NCBI GenBank assembly: GCA_043497085.1
Contig: JBIEKI010000005.1
Strand: one strand, 5' to 3'
Source: Thalassobacillus sp043497085
GTDB lineage: Bacteria; Bacillota; Bacilli; Bacillales; Halobacillaceae
DNA: 64,000 nucleotides
The translations under genes and the position numbers were made by a program. Below are positions 50,309 through 59,489 of this stretch, one piece after another. The notes beneath the pieces are model-generated. The model did not search any database and was not told the origin of the DNA. It was given only the letters and a program-made list of their open reading frames with translations. The stretch's first letter is position 1. Every line of letters starts with the position of its first letter.

Positions 50309-51823
50309 TTAACGGCGAGCCGCTTCATCAAATGCACTGATTACTTCTTTCGATGGTTTCTTCCCTGCTAAACTGACAATAACAGCAACAAGGGTGTTCA
50401 AAATGAAACCAGGAACAATTTCATACAAGTCGAAGATACCGCCGCTTAGGAAATCAGCCCATACAACGACTGTAACCGCACCGACAATAATACCTGCTAA
50501 TGCACCGTTTCTAGTAATGCCTTTCCAGAATAGGGACAAGATGATGATCGGACCAAATGCGGCACCGAAACCTGCCCATGCATAGGAAACAAGACTTAAC
50601 ACGGAGCTGTCAGGGTTACCGGCAAGCAGGATTGCGATCAATGCAATTGCCGCAACTGCGATACGGCCTACCCAGACCAATTCACGCTCTGTCGCCTGTT
50701 TACGGATGATGGCTTTATAGAAATCTTCAGCCAATGCAGAAGAAGATACAAGCAACTGAGAGTCAATCGTACTCATAATCGCAGACAGAATTGCCGCTAA
50801 TAAGATACCCGAAATAATCGGGTGAAACAGAATTTGAGAAAATGCGATAAATATTTTTTCAGGGTCTGCAAGCATTTGGACGCCATTTTCATTGACAATT
50901 TCGATTCCAAACTGGCTTAACATTCCAACATCCTGGGAATTGATATAAGCAAGACCTGCAATACCTGTAAAAATAGCACCATAAAGACCTAGTACCATCC
51001 AGCCGATACCGATGAAACGGGCTTTCGGTACATCTTTTGCTGAACGCAGTGCCATAAAACGTACAAGAATGTGCGGCTGACCGAAGTAACCCAGTCCCCA
51101 GGCCATAGACGAAATGATGGCGATGATACCTACACCTTGTACCATATCTACGTGCGACGCGCTAATGTTTCCAACAGCATCAATCGTAGCATCCCATCCA
51201 CCGATTTGACTGATTGCTACAATCGGAACTGCAATCAACGCGACGAACATCAAGATACCTTGGACGAAGTCTGTCCAACTTACAGCTAGGAAACCACCTA
51301 AGAAAGTATAAGAAATGGTTACGATGGCACCGATCCAAAGCGCTTGGGTATAAGTTAATCCAAACGAAGCTTCGAACAGTTTGGCACCTGCTACCATACC
51401 GGAAGATGTGTAGAAGGTAAAGAATAGAAGGATTACAAGTGCTGAAATCACGCGCAAAATATGTGAGTTATCGTGGAAGCGATTCTCTAAGTAGTCGGGA
51501 ACCGTGATCGAATCATTCGCAACCTCCGTGTAAACACGCAGACGACGAGCAACGAATTGCCAGTTCAAATATGCGCCAATGGCAAGACCGACACCGATCC
51601 ATGCTGCTGAGAATCCAGAAGCATAAATAGCACCAGGCAAACCTAGCAATAGCCATCCACTCATATCCGATGCACCTGCACTTAATGCAGCAACACCAGG
51701 TCCAAGACGGCGGCCACCTAATACATAGTCAGATAAATTACTTGTCATTTTGTATGCGGCAAAACCGATGCCAAGCATACCTAAAAGATAGATAATAAAC
51801 GTTATTAACGTTGCTGTACCCAT
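50309..51823 (-). CDS. putP: Sodium/proline symporter (PutP/OpuE)
   Basis: 504 residues, 13 predicted membrane segments, sodium/solute symporter family. Marks are S-D-M-S-G-W-L-L-L-G-L-P-G-A-I-Y-A-S-G (about 52-70, sodium and proline site region) and G-Y-F-G-Q-P-H-I-L-V-R-F-M-A (about 244-257), with S-A-I-M-S-T-I-D-S-Q-L-L (about 346-357). In B. subtilis the same locus holds opuE, an osmotically induced proline importer; with pruA next door here, both nutrition and osmoprotection are possible. The start is 6 bp after a 35-residue protein gene, so the two are co-translated. Confidence 0.93.
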   Translation of the reverse strand: MGTATLITFIIYLLGMLGIGFAAYKMTSNLSDYVLGGRRLGPGVAALSAGASDMSGWLLLGLPGAIYASGFSAAWIGVGLAIGAYLNWQFVARRLRVYTEVANDSITVPDYLENRFHDNSHILRVISALVILLFFTFYTSSGMVAGAKLFEASFGLTYTQALWIGAIVTISYTFLGGFLAVSWTDFVQGILMFVALIAVPIVAISQIGGWDATIDAVGNISASHVDMVQGVGIIAIISSMAWGLGYFGQPHILVRFMALRSAKDVPKARFIGIGWMVLGLYGAIFTGIAGLAYINSQDVGMLSQFGIEIVNENGVQMLADPEKIFIAFSQILFHPIISGILLAAILSAIMSTIDSQLLVSSSALAEDFYKAIIRKQATERELVWVGRIAVAAIALIAILLAGNPDSSVLSLVSYAWAGFGAAFGPIIILSLFWKGITRNGALAGIIVGAVTVVVWADFLSGGIFDLYEIVPGFILNTLVAVIVSLAGKKPSKEVISAFDEAARR

Positions 51824-51829
51824 TGTTTG

Positions 51830-51937
51830 TTATTCGCTCCTTTCAGTAAATAAGGTTATGACGGATAGTATGATTAATATTGGCATTGGGACAAACAGCC
51901 AGAACCATGTTGCCCCGGATAGTGCGAATTCTTCCAT
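51830..51937 (-). CDS. Symporter small accessory protein (single membrane segment)
   Basis: 35 residues: one membrane segment (W-F-W-L-F-V-P-M-P-I-L-I-I-L-S-V-I-T-L-F) after a short acidic start (M-E-E-F-A-L-S-G-A-T) and before T-E-R-S-E. Genes like this lie just before sodium/solute symporter genes and have been called symporter small accessory proteins; their effect is poorly known. GGAGGTGGAAAT before the ATG at 51935-51937 is the best ribosome site in this stretch and rules out the longer frame to 52018. It is 6 bp upstream of putP. Confidence 0.82.
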   Translation of the reverse strand: MEEFALSGATWFWLFVPMPILIILSVITLFTERSE

Positions 51938-52059
51938 ATTTCCACCTCCAAGTTTTTTGTCCGTAGCTCCGTTATACACTCCCATGCAATTTTTTAAAAA
52001 TTTCAAATAATGATTCAAAAGTCACAGGAGTGCTAAATCACAAACGCAGGTACAACTAT

Positions 52060-52088
52060 ATCATATACAAATGATTTGAACATTGCAA
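52060..52088 (-). promoter_or_regulatory. Sigma-A promoter of the accessory protein-putP operon
   Basis: On the minus strand the -35 is TTGCAA (52083-52088) and the -10 is TATGAT (52060-52065), 17 bp apart. The surrounding 52019-52308 stretch has no gene. It is very AT-rich from 52089 to 52230, which could be an UP element or a regulator site; I see no clear dyad. Confidence 0.55.
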
Positions 52089-52308
52089 AAATTATATCAT
52101 CGACAAACAGATGTATATTTATTCATATAAACACTATATTTAACGTCATATAATTTTTATATGCGATATATATTCATAAAAGGTAATAAAAAAAAATTTA
52201 ATAAATTTGCAGAAACACCCAATTAAGACGGTACTACTATCTACCCATACATTTTTTAACATATCTTAAGCCCTCTCGAAGGACGTTAATATTTTTCCCA
52301 AACCTACA

Positions 52309-52340
52309 AAAAAAATCCTCCACGAATGGAGGAATTTTTT
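52309..52340 (-). terminator. Rho-independent terminator of pruA
   Basis: On the minus strand AATTCCTCCA and TGGAGGATTT pair around TTCG (a stable UUCG tetraloop), followed by T8. Confidence 0.9.
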
Positions 52341-52358
52341 GTATAGTGTGCATTGATT

Positions 52359-53909
52359 TTATAGCATTTCAGAAGTAGTTTTTGGCTGCATGTGATGCAG
52401 AAGGTAATCCGGACCACCGGCTTTAGAATCGGTACCTGACATATTGAAGCCGCCGAATGGATGGTAGCCGACAATCGCAGCTGTACACCCACGGTTAAAG
52501 TAAAGGTTTCCGACGTGGAAATCCTGACGAGCCTGTTCCAGGTGCTGCCTGTTGTTCGTAATGACAGCTCCAGTCAAACCATAGTCGGTATTGTTAGCGA
52601 TATCGATCGCTTCGTCAAATGACTTAGCTTTCGTAAACGCGACAACCGGACCGAAAATTTCTTCTTGCATAATGGTGGCTTCCGGGTCGACGTCAGCGAA
52701 TATAGTCGGTTCAATGAACCATCCCTTGCTGTTGTCGCCTTTGCCGCCGTGCATCAACCGGCCTTCTTCTTTCCCTGTTGAAATGTAACCGAGAATCTTA
52801 TCATAAGCTCCCTGGTCGATGACAGGACCCATATAGAAGCTATTATCCGTCGGATCGCCGTATTTTACTTCTTTTTTAGTTTTTTCTACGACACGCTCAA
52901 GCAGTTCGTCATAAACATCTTCATGCGCGACAACACGGGAACATGCCGAACACTTCTGACCAGAGAAACCGAAAGCAGAATAAGTGATAGCATCCGCTGC
53001 CAGCTCCAGGTCAGATTCATTATCAACAATAATGGTATCTTTTCCACCCATTTCGATAATCGTACGCTTCAGCCATTTTTGGCCATCCTGAACTTTGGCT
53101 GCACGTTCGAAGATACGAGTTCCTACTTCACGGGATCCGGTAAAACTGACAAACCTTGTACGTGGGTGATCGACAAGATAGTCGCCCACTTCTTTACCGC
53201 TTCCAGGCACATAATTGATGACACCTGCAGGCAAGCCTGCTTCTTCTAATACTTCCATCATTTTATAAGCAATGATAGGAGTTGCACTCGCAGGTTTCAG
53301 AAGAACTGTGTTGCCAGAAACCATAGATGCCACTGTCGTACCGCACATGATCGCGAATAGGAAGTTCCATGGGGAAATAACAACTCCTACGCCCAGCGGG
53401 ATATAGTGGAAACGGTTGTTTTCTATCGGACGGGAATTCACTTCCACACCTTCATCAATGCGAAGCATCTGGCGGGCATAATATTCCATGAAGTCAATCG
53501 CTTCTGCTGTATCCGCATCCGCTTCCTTCCATGGCTTACCGCCTTCTTTAATCAGATGCGCAGTAAATTCATGTTTACGGCGACGTACGATTGCAGCAGC
53601 ACGGAATAGGATATCGGCACGTAAGCTGGCATCCGTTTTGCGCCACCATTCAAAAGTTTCGTCTGCAATTTTATGCGCTTTCTCAGCAAGGTCTCTATTA
53701 GTTTTTGATACATACCCGATGACTTCTTTCCGATTGGCCGGGTTGACGACCTCAATTTTATCGTCCGTCATGATACGCTCGCCACCAATGATCAGTGGAT
53801 ATTCTTTACCTAAATCAGATTCCACTTTGGAAATCGCTTCTTCCATTGCCTTACGATTTTCTTCCACACTGAAATCTGTAAAGGGTTCATGCTTGTAAGG
53901 TACTACCAT
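52359..53909 (-). CDS. pruA: L-glutamate gamma-semialdehyde (pyrroline-5-carboxylate) dehydrogenase
   Basis: 516 residues, matching RocA/PruA size. It oxidises glutamate semialdehyde from proline or arginine to glutamate with NAD. The ALDH fold marks are S-P-W-N-F-L-F-A-I (about 165-173), F-T-G-S-R-E-V-G (about 241-248), catalytic Glu in I-I-E-M-G-G-K-D (about 271-278) and catalytic Cys in F-S-G-Q-K-C-S-A-C-S-R (about 308-318). The ATG at 53907-53909 follows AAGGAGGCGTTTTAGA; the frame is open 15 codons further. It has its own promoter with a cre-like site and is separated from putP by a terminator. No proline dehydrogenase gene is in this window. Confidence 0.94.
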   Translation of the reverse strand: MVVPYKHEPFTDFSVEENRKAMEEAISKVESDLGKEYPLIIGGERIMTDDKIEVVNPANRKEVIGYVSKTNRDLAEKAHKIADETFEWWRKTDASLRADILFRAAAIVRRRKHEFTAHLIKEGGKPWKEADADTAEAIDFMEYYARQMLRIDEGVEVNSRPIENNRFHYIPLGVGVVISPWNFLFAIMCGTTVASMVSGNTVLLKPASATPIIAYKMMEVLEEAGLPAGVINYVPGSGKEVGDYLVDHPRTRFVSFTGSREVGTRIFERAAKVQDGQKWLKRTIIEMGGKDTIIVDNESDLELAADAITYSAFGFSGQKCSACSRVVAHEDVYDELLERVVEKTKKEVKYGDPTDNSFYMGPVIDQGAYDKILGYISTGKEEGRLMHGGKGDNSKGWFIEPTIFADVDPEATIMQEEIFGPVVAFTKAKSFDEAIDIANNTDYGLTGAVITNNRQHLEQARQDFHVGNLYFNRGCTAAIVGYHPFGGFNMSGTDSKAGGPDYLLHHMQPKTTSEML

Positions 53910-53971
53910 TCTAAAACGCCTCCTTGGGAAATAGAAATAGAAGCCCGCTTTCATCTCACTTATGTAACCTT

Positions 53972-53986
53972 ATTAAAGCGCTTCCA
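53972..53986 (-). promoter_or_regulatory. Cre-like site overlapping the pruA transcription start
   Basis: ATTAAAGCGCTTCCA matches the long cre consensus (WTGNAARCGNWWWCA) at 13 of 15 positions. It starts 7 bp after the -10 box, so bound CcpA would block initiation. Binding is inferred. Confidence 0.5.
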
Positions 53987-53992
53987 TAACAT

Positions 53993-54021
53993 ATTCTATC
54001 CTATCTCTTCCAACTCTTCAA
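53993..54021 (-). promoter_or_regulatory. Sigma-A promoter of pruA
   Basis: On the minus strand the -35 is TTGAAG (54016-54021) and the -10 is TAGAAT (53993-53998), 17 bp apart. It begins 30 bp past the camS terminator. Confidence 0.6.
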
Positions 54022-54050
54022 ACGTAATACCTATTTTTCCGTTTCAGACA

Positions 54051-54079
54051 AAAAACCACCCAGCAATTTAGCTGGGTGG
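54051..54079 (-). terminator. Rho-independent terminator of the pcrB-pcrA-ligA-camS operon
   Basis: CCACCCAGC and GCTGGGTGG form a 9-bp GC-rich stem around a 6-base loop, followed on the minus strand by TTTTTTG. Confidence 0.9.
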
Positions 54080-54087
54080 ATATTAGT

Positions 54088-55209
54088 TTAATAGATATGA
54101 ACGGTGGGTTCTTCTTTCCCCCGCTCTTTTACAATCAAGCTTTCGGGCTTGTTATTACTATGAATTTTCACTTCTATTTTGTACCCTTTATTGAACATCT
54201 CCATGACTAAGCCATAGACATATTGGGTGAAACCGACAACTTCTGTTTTAGAATAGAATTGGATCGGGATTTCAATGGAAATTTCCCTTAAGGTATCTTC
54301 GACATAAAAACCTTCACCCACGAAGCCTACGAAGTTAGGGAAATACTTGGAAACTTCATTTCGAAACTCCCCAATCAGCTGAGAATCTTCGAAATGCTTT
54401 TCTTCCGCTTCGCCTGATGGGAATAAAATGTAATCTTCATTAACGTCTTCCCAACCGGATGCTGATTTGCTCCCGCCTTTTACATACGTTTTTTTGACAA
54501 AATCACCCGGGACAGCTGAACCTGCTTCTTCCTCACGATAGAGCGCAATCATAACGGGAACATTCTGTAATGCTTCATTACTGCGAATTTCCTCAAGCAC
54601 ACGATCAGCTGTTTTTTGTCCCACTGCCAAAATTTCTTCGTTAGAGACATCTTCATGGTAGGTGGGTCCCCCGATTTCCGTTTGAAAGGAGTAGGTGGAT
54701 TTAAGGGCTATTCCAATCGAAATCCCCGCAACCTTGACTACCCCTTCTTCTTCCTCTTTCAAGTAATTTTGCTCTAAAATATGGGACAATACCCGTGGAT
54801 TTTCTCTGTAATCTTCTTCGGCTTCCAATTTATCACGGTTTGGATTCAATCCGTCTATCAACGACAGCACTGTCCCTTTATCTAAATACTGGCCGGCCTG
54901 AAAATAAAAGGATTCAGGATTAAAAAATTCTTTCGAATGCCGTTGCAGCCCAGTTTCCAGCGCATCAATATCAAGACGATTACTGATTTGGCGGGTAAGA
55001 GCTCCTCTGGCTTCAGCCTGTTTAGGCCCATCTTCGGTCAAAATCGTTTTGTAATGTTCCTCGGAAATATTATGGCGCGGTACGATGGCTGTCTCGTTTT
55101 TATTTTCCTCGGAGTTCTCTTGTACAATTTCTTCTTCATTATCATAGACCGGAATACACCCGGTCAGCACCAGGAGAGTACTTATCCATAATGCATGCAG
55201 CTTTCTCAT
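54088..55209 (-). CDS. camS: CamS family lipoprotein (sex pheromone precursor type), YerH
   Basis: 373 residues with a type II signal peptide (lipobox L-T-G-C, Cys18). The mature protein has the CamS domain: H-Y-K-T-I (about 52-56), Q-A-G-Q-Y-L-D-K-G (about 101-109), I-A-L-K-S-T-Y-S-F-Q-T (about 166-176) and D-Y-I-L-F-P-S-G (about 258-265). In Enterococcus the signal peptide of CamS is processed to a pheromone; the role of the mature protein in bacilli is unknown. It is last in the operon after ligA, as yerH is in B. subtilis. Confidence 0.92.
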   Translation of the reverse strand: MRKLHALWISTLLVLTGCIPVYDNEEEIVQENSEENKNETAIVPRHNISEEHYKTILTEDGPKQAEARGALTRQISNRLDIDALETGLQRHSKEFFNPESFYFQAGQYLDKGTVLSLIDGLNPNRDKLEAEEDYRENPRVLSHILEQNYLKEEEEGVVKVAGISIGIALKSTYSFQTEIGGPTYHEDVSNEEILAVGQKTADRVLEEIRSNEALQNVPVMIALYREEEAGSAVPGDFVKKTYVKGGSKSASGWEDVNEDYILFPSGEAEEKHFEDSQLIGEFRNEVSKYFPNFVGFVGEGFYVEDTLREISIEIPIQFYSKTEVVGFTQYVYGLVMEMFNKGYKIEVKIHSNNKPESLIVKERGKEEPTVHIY

Positions 55210-55220
55210 ATTTCCACTCC

Positions 55221-57224
55221 CTAAGCATCCAATGCTTGTTTGAACTTTTCTTCATCCCAGATCTCAACTCCAAGATCTTTCGCTTTATCATACTTCGAGC
55301 CAGCATCTTCCCCTGCAATCAATATATCCGTTTTCTTGCTGACACTCCCTGTAATTTTACCACCAAGGTCTTCGACTAATTTTTTCGCTTCCGAACGGGT
55401 ATAATCTTCCATTTTTCCGGTCAGTACAATTGTTTTATCCAAAAATAGTGAATCAGTGGGCTGGTCGTTCTTTTTACGTCCTTTATATTCCATATTAAGG
55501 CCGAGGCGTTTTAATTCCGTAAGCAAATCCTGTACTTTCGGCTCGTCAAAATAACGATAAATAGAATCAGCCATCTTATCTCCGATTTCATTGACTGCTG
55601 TCAAGTCTTCATAGGTCGCTTCCTGCAGCTTTTCCATCGTCCCGAACGCTTCTGCCAAAGTTTTAGCAGCTTTTGAGCCGACATAACGGATTCCGAGACC
55701 GAATAAAAGCCGCTCCAACGAGTTTTCTTTGGAAGCATCAATCGCACTTAGAAGATTATCTACCGACTTTTCTCCCATCCGTTCAAGCTTCAGCAGTTCC
55801 TCGCGATCCAGTTTATAGAGATCGGCTATTGTCGATACAAGATTTTCTTTAAATAGCTGGGCAATCACTTTTTCTCCAAGACCATCGATGTTCATCGCAT
55901 TTCTTGATACAAAATGGATCAGACCTTCACGTAATTGTGCGGGACAGTTCGGATTGATACAGCGTAGAGCGACTTCCTCTTCTAAACGAACCAGCTCACT
56001 TCCACATTCCGGACAGTGGTCCGGCATCCGGTAAGGCTCCTCTTCTCCAGAACGTTCATCCATCACAACCCGTACCACCTCGGGGATGATGTCTCCAGCT
56101 TTTTTGATGACTACCGTATCACCAATACGGATATCTTTTTCTTTGATCAAATCTTCATTATGAAGGGATGCACGCTGTACCGTTGTACCTGCTACCTTTA
56201 CCGGTTCAAGGATGGCAGTTGGTGTAACTGCTCCTGTTCTTCCTACACTTAATTCAATATCTTTCAGATGAGTGATCGCTTCTTCTGCCGGGAACTTATA
56301 GGCGGTTGCCCAACGGGGGCTTTTAGCGGTAAAACCTAGTTCTTCCTGCTGATCCAGCCGGTCTACTTTGATGACGATACCGTCGATTTCATAATCGAGG
56401 TCCATACGGCGTTCCACCCAGCCATTGACATAATCGATCACTTCATCAATATTACGGCACTTTTTCCATTCTGGATTGGTTTTCAGACCTAGTTCTTCTA
56501 ATTTTTCAAGGCGCTCACTATGAGACTCAAGTGTGCTGTCCTCCCACTCCCCGACACCGTATAAGAAAATGTCGAGATTACGTTTGGAAGCGATTTTCGG
56601 ATCAAGCTGGCGCAAAGATCCTGCTGCTGCATTCCGAGGGTTGGCAAACGGCTCGTCCCCATTCGCTTCTTTTTCTTCGTTAAGGGCTATAAAGGACCTT
56701 TTCGGCATATAAGCTTCCCCACGAACTTCCAACGTATGGTTCTCCTTCAGTCGCAGTGGAATATTGCGGATGGTACGCAGATTTTTTGTAATATCTTCTC
56801 CAGTTGTCCCGTCTCCACGAGTGGCCCCGCGGACGAACAAGCCATCTTCATATGTCAAAGACACAGCAAGCCCGTCAATTTTCAGCTCACATACATATTG
56901 GACCTCTTCCTCGACACCACCCTGGGCACGACGGTCGAAATCCCGGAGTTCCTCTTCATTGAAAGCATTTCCGAGACTGAGCATCGGAACGTTGTGCTGG
57001 ACCTTTTCAAACGCATCCAGTGGGGGACCGCCGACACGTTGGGAAGGGGAATCAGGTGTTATCAATTCTGGGAATTGCTCCTCAAGCTCAATCAATTCCC
57101 GCATTTTCATATCATATTGGTAATCAGAAACACTTGGGTTATCCTGAACATGGTATTCATAATTGTACTGGTTCAGTTGTTCACGCAGTGTTTCCAGTTT
57201 TTGTTTTGCTTCCTTTTCATTCAC
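55221..57224 (-). CDS. ligA: NAD-dependent DNA ligase
   Basis: 667 residues. The order is NAD-binding Ia domain, adenylation domain with K-x-D-G (C-E-L-K-I-D-G; Lys about 115), OB fold, a zinc finger with four Cys (C-P-E-C ... C-I-N-P-N-C), helix-hairpin-helix repeats, and a C-terminal BRCT domain (about 590-667). Two GTG codons can start the gene. The one at 57231-57233 abuts its purine run; the one at 57222-57224 is 7-8 bases after GAGGTGG and gives M-N-E-K-E-A-K-Q-K-L-E, so it is used. It is 15 bp after pcrA. Confidence 0.96.
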   Translation of the reverse strand: MNEKEAKQKLETLREQLNQYNYEYHVQDNPSVSDYQYDMKMRELIELEEQFPELITPDSPSQRVGGPPLDAFEKVQHNVPMLSLGNAFNEEELRDFDRRAQGGVEEEVQYVCELKIDGLAVSLTYEDGLFVRGATRGDGTTGEDITKNLRTIRNIPLRLKENHTLEVRGEAYMPKRSFIALNEEKEANGDEPFANPRNAAAGSLRQLDPKIASKRNLDIFLYGVGEWEDSTLESHSERLEKLEELGLKTNPEWKKCRNIDEVIDYVNGWVERRMDLDYEIDGIVIKVDRLDQQEELGFTAKSPRWATAYKFPAEEAITHLKDIELSVGRTGAVTPTAILEPVKVAGTTVQRASLHNEDLIKEKDIRIGDTVVIKKAGDIIPEVVRVVMDERSGEEEPYRMPDHCPECGSELVRLEEEVALRCINPNCPAQLREGLIHFVSRNAMNIDGLGEKVIAQLFKENLVSTIADLYKLDREELLKLERMGEKSVDNLLSAIDASKENSLERLLFGLGIRYVGSKAAKTLAEAFGTMEKLQEATYEDLTAVNEIGDKMADSIYRYFDEPKVQDLLTELKRLGLNMEYKGRKKNDQPTDSLFLDKTIVLTGKMEDYTRSEAKKLVEDLGGKITGSVSKKTDILIAGEDAGSKYDKAKDLGVEIWDEEKFKQALDA

Positions 57225-57239
57225 AGGAGCCACCTCACC

Positions 57240-59468
57240 TTATCCTTTTGTTATTGGTGCGAATTTGGCCAGCAGGCGTTTGACACCGACTGGTGCCGGG
57301 AACGCGATATCAAGCTCCATCGCTTCTCCTTCTCCCTGTACCTTGACGACTGTTCCCTCGCCCCATTTTTTATGTTGAGCTTTGTCGCCAGCCTGCCAGG
57401 TGATCTTTTCACCGCCAGACGCTGTCTTTTTCTTGATCTTTTGAGCAGCCCGTTTCGGCTGAGCAGGTGCCTCAAATCCGGTAGAGCGTTTTTGGTTATT
57501 GAAAAATGGCAAGTTTTCTTTTTCTGCTTTACCTTCGATCATATCCGCTGGAATTTCATTGATAAACCGGCTGACCGGGTTCATATTCGTCCTTCCATAT
57601 AACGTGCGCATTTTTGCATGACTCATGTACAGCTGCTTTTCCGCTCGGGTAATACCGACATAAGCTAGACGACGCTCTTCCTCCATTTCATCCTCATCCA
57701 TGATGGAACGGCTGTGCGGGAAGACATTCTCTTCCATCCCGATTAAAAAGACAATCGGGAATTCCAGTCCTTTTGCAGAATGAAGCGTCATAAGGACGAC
57801 TTTATTATCACCCATTGGATCTTCATCCATTTGATCGATATCGGCAATCAAAGCAAGGTCAGTTAAAAAGGCAATCAACGTTTTATCTTCGCTGTTTTCT
57901 TCGAAGTTCTTCGTCACTGACTTGAATTCTTCGATATTTTCCAGACGGCTTTGCGCTTCAATGCTTTTTTCGTTTTTCAGCATTTCTTCATAGCCTGTCT
58001 TATCGATGACTTCCTGAACCATGTCTGTCGCAGATAAAAATTCCTGCTGCTGCGTCCAATTCCTGATCATGGTACGGAAATCCATGATCGACTTTGCTGC
58101 CCGGGCGCTGACACCGACAAAGTCCACTTCTGCCGCTGCTTCATAAAGGGAAATATCATGATCAGCCGCATAGGCCTGCAGCTTTTCAATACTTGTTTTA
58201 CCAACCCCACGCTTCGGCTCGTTAACGACTCGAGTAAAACTTAAATCATCATTTGGATTAGCGATCAAACGTAAGTAAGCAAGCATATCCTTGATTTCCT
58301 TACGATCGTAGAACTTTGTACCGCCAATCATTTGGTAAGGGATGCCGGCTTTTACGAATGTTTCCTCAATCGTACGGGACTGGGCGTTCGTCCGGTAAAG
58401 AATCGCAATGTCTTTATACTGGCATTTGTTGTTGTGAACCATTTCTTCTATTTTATTTGTGACAAACAGTCCTTCTTCCCGCTCCGTCGCTGCCTCGTGA
58501 TAAAAGATTTTCTCCCCGCCGTCATTATCGGTCCACAAGCGCTTCGGTTTACGGCCGGAATTGTTCTCGATCACCTTGTTGGCGGCATCAAGAATCAATT
58601 TAGTGGAACGGTAATTTTGCTCCAGCATGATGACGCGTGCGTTCGGATAGTCGCTTTCAAAAGACAGGATATTCTGGATGTCCGCTCCTCGCCAGCGATA
58701 AATCGACTGGTCCGAATCCCCGACAACACATAGGTTCTGGTAGCGGCTCGCCAGCTGGTTGACCAGCTGGTACTGGGCATGGTTAGTATCCTGATACTCA
58801 TCGACATGAATATATTGGAACCGGCGCTGGTAATATTCCAGCACTTCCGGCACCCTGTCGAATAGATTTAGCGTCTGCATAATCAAGTCATCGAAGTCTA
58901 GCGACTGATTTTTCTGCAATGTTTTTGAATAACGCTTGTACACTTCAGCTACTTGCTCTTCATAAAAGCTTCCTGCCTGCTGCGCATAGTCGTCCGGGGA
59001 CATCAGTTCATTTTTCGCTCCACTGATCGCACCAAGCATGGCACGGGGGTCCCATTTTTTAGGGTCCAGGTTGAGCTGCTTCAACACCTGTTTGATAACC
59101 GACAACTGATCACTTGAATCTAGAATGGAAAAGTTGCGGTCGAATCCGATCCGGTCAATATCGCGACGCAGAATTCTCACACACATCGAGTGGAAGGTCG
59201 ACATCCAAATCGCATCGCCTTCCGCTCCGACAAGACTTTCGACCCTTTCTTTCATCTCGCGTGCGGCTTTATTGGTAAATGTGATTGCCAGAACACTGCG
59301 CGGAGAAACTTCCTTCTCTTGCAGCAGATAGGCAATCCGATGTGTAAGTACTCGTGTTTTCCCACTTCCTGCACCTGCCATGATCAGTAGTGGTCCTTCT
59401 GTATGTGTCACAGCATTCCGCTGTTCTTCATTAAGGCCTTTCAATAACCCGTTAATTGCCTGGGCCAT
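57240..59468 (-). CDS. pcrA: ATP-dependent 3'-5' DNA helicase PcrA (UvrD family)
   Basis: 742 residues. Superfamily 1A motifs: Walker A A-G-A-G-S-G-K-T (31-38), motif Ia T-F-T-N-K-A-A, motif II V-D-E-Y-Q-D-T-N, motif III V-G-D-S-D-Q-S-I-Y-R-W-R-G-A, motif IV L-E-Q-N-Y-R-S-T, motif V T-L-H-S-A-K-G-L-E-F and motif VI Y-V-G-I-T-R-A. The flexible C-terminal Tudor-like domain (about 680-742) that binds RNA polymerase is present. AAAGGATGGTGTCAAC precedes the ATG. It is second in the pcrB-pcrA-ligA-camS operon. Confidence 0.97.
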   Translation of the reverse strand: MAQAINGLLKGLNEEQRNAVTHTEGPLLIMAGAGSGKTRVLTHRIAYLLQEKEVSPRSVLAITFTNKAAREMKERVESLVGAEGDAIWMSTFHSMCVRILRRDIDRIGFDRNFSILDSSDQLSVIKQVLKQLNLDPKKWDPRAMLGAISGAKNELMSPDDYAQQAGSFYEEQVAEVYKRYSKTLQKNQSLDFDDLIMQTLNLFDRVPEVLEYYQRRFQYIHVDEYQDTNHAQYQLVNQLASRYQNLCVVGDSDQSIYRWRGADIQNILSFESDYPNARVIMLEQNYRSTKLILDAANKVIENNSGRKPKRLWTDNDGGEKIFYHEAATEREEGLFVTNKIEEMVHNNKCQYKDIAILYRTNAQSRTIEETFVKAGIPYQMIGGTKFYDRKEIKDMLAYLRLIANPNDDLSFTRVVNEPKRGVGKTSIEKLQAYAADHDISLYEAAAEVDFVGVSARAAKSIMDFRTMIRNWTQQQEFLSATDMVQEVIDKTGYEEMLKNEKSIEAQSRLENIEEFKSVTKNFEENSEDKTLIAFLTDLALIADIDQMDEDPMGDNKVVLMTLHSAKGLEFPIVFLIGMEENVFPHSRSIMDEDEMEEERRLAYVGITRAEKQLYMSHAKMRTLYGRTNMNPVSRFINEIPADMIEGKAEKENLPFFNNQKRSTGFEAPAQPKRAAQKIKKKTASGGEKITWQAGDKAQHKKWGEGTVVKVQGEGEAMELDIAFPAPVGVKRLLAKFAPITKG

Positions 59469-59489
59469 GTTGACACCATCCTTTATTAT

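Noticed and set aside
52089..52308. Hidden small gene or regulatory RNA in the AT-rich gap upstream of putP
   Set aside because: No frame with a ribosome site and no stable hairpin other than the pruA terminator; it looks like plain AT-rich promoter DNA.
56736..57602. 288-codon plus-strand frame across ligA and pcrA
   Set aside because: Antisense to two essential, fully conserved genes; composition is that of a shadow frame.
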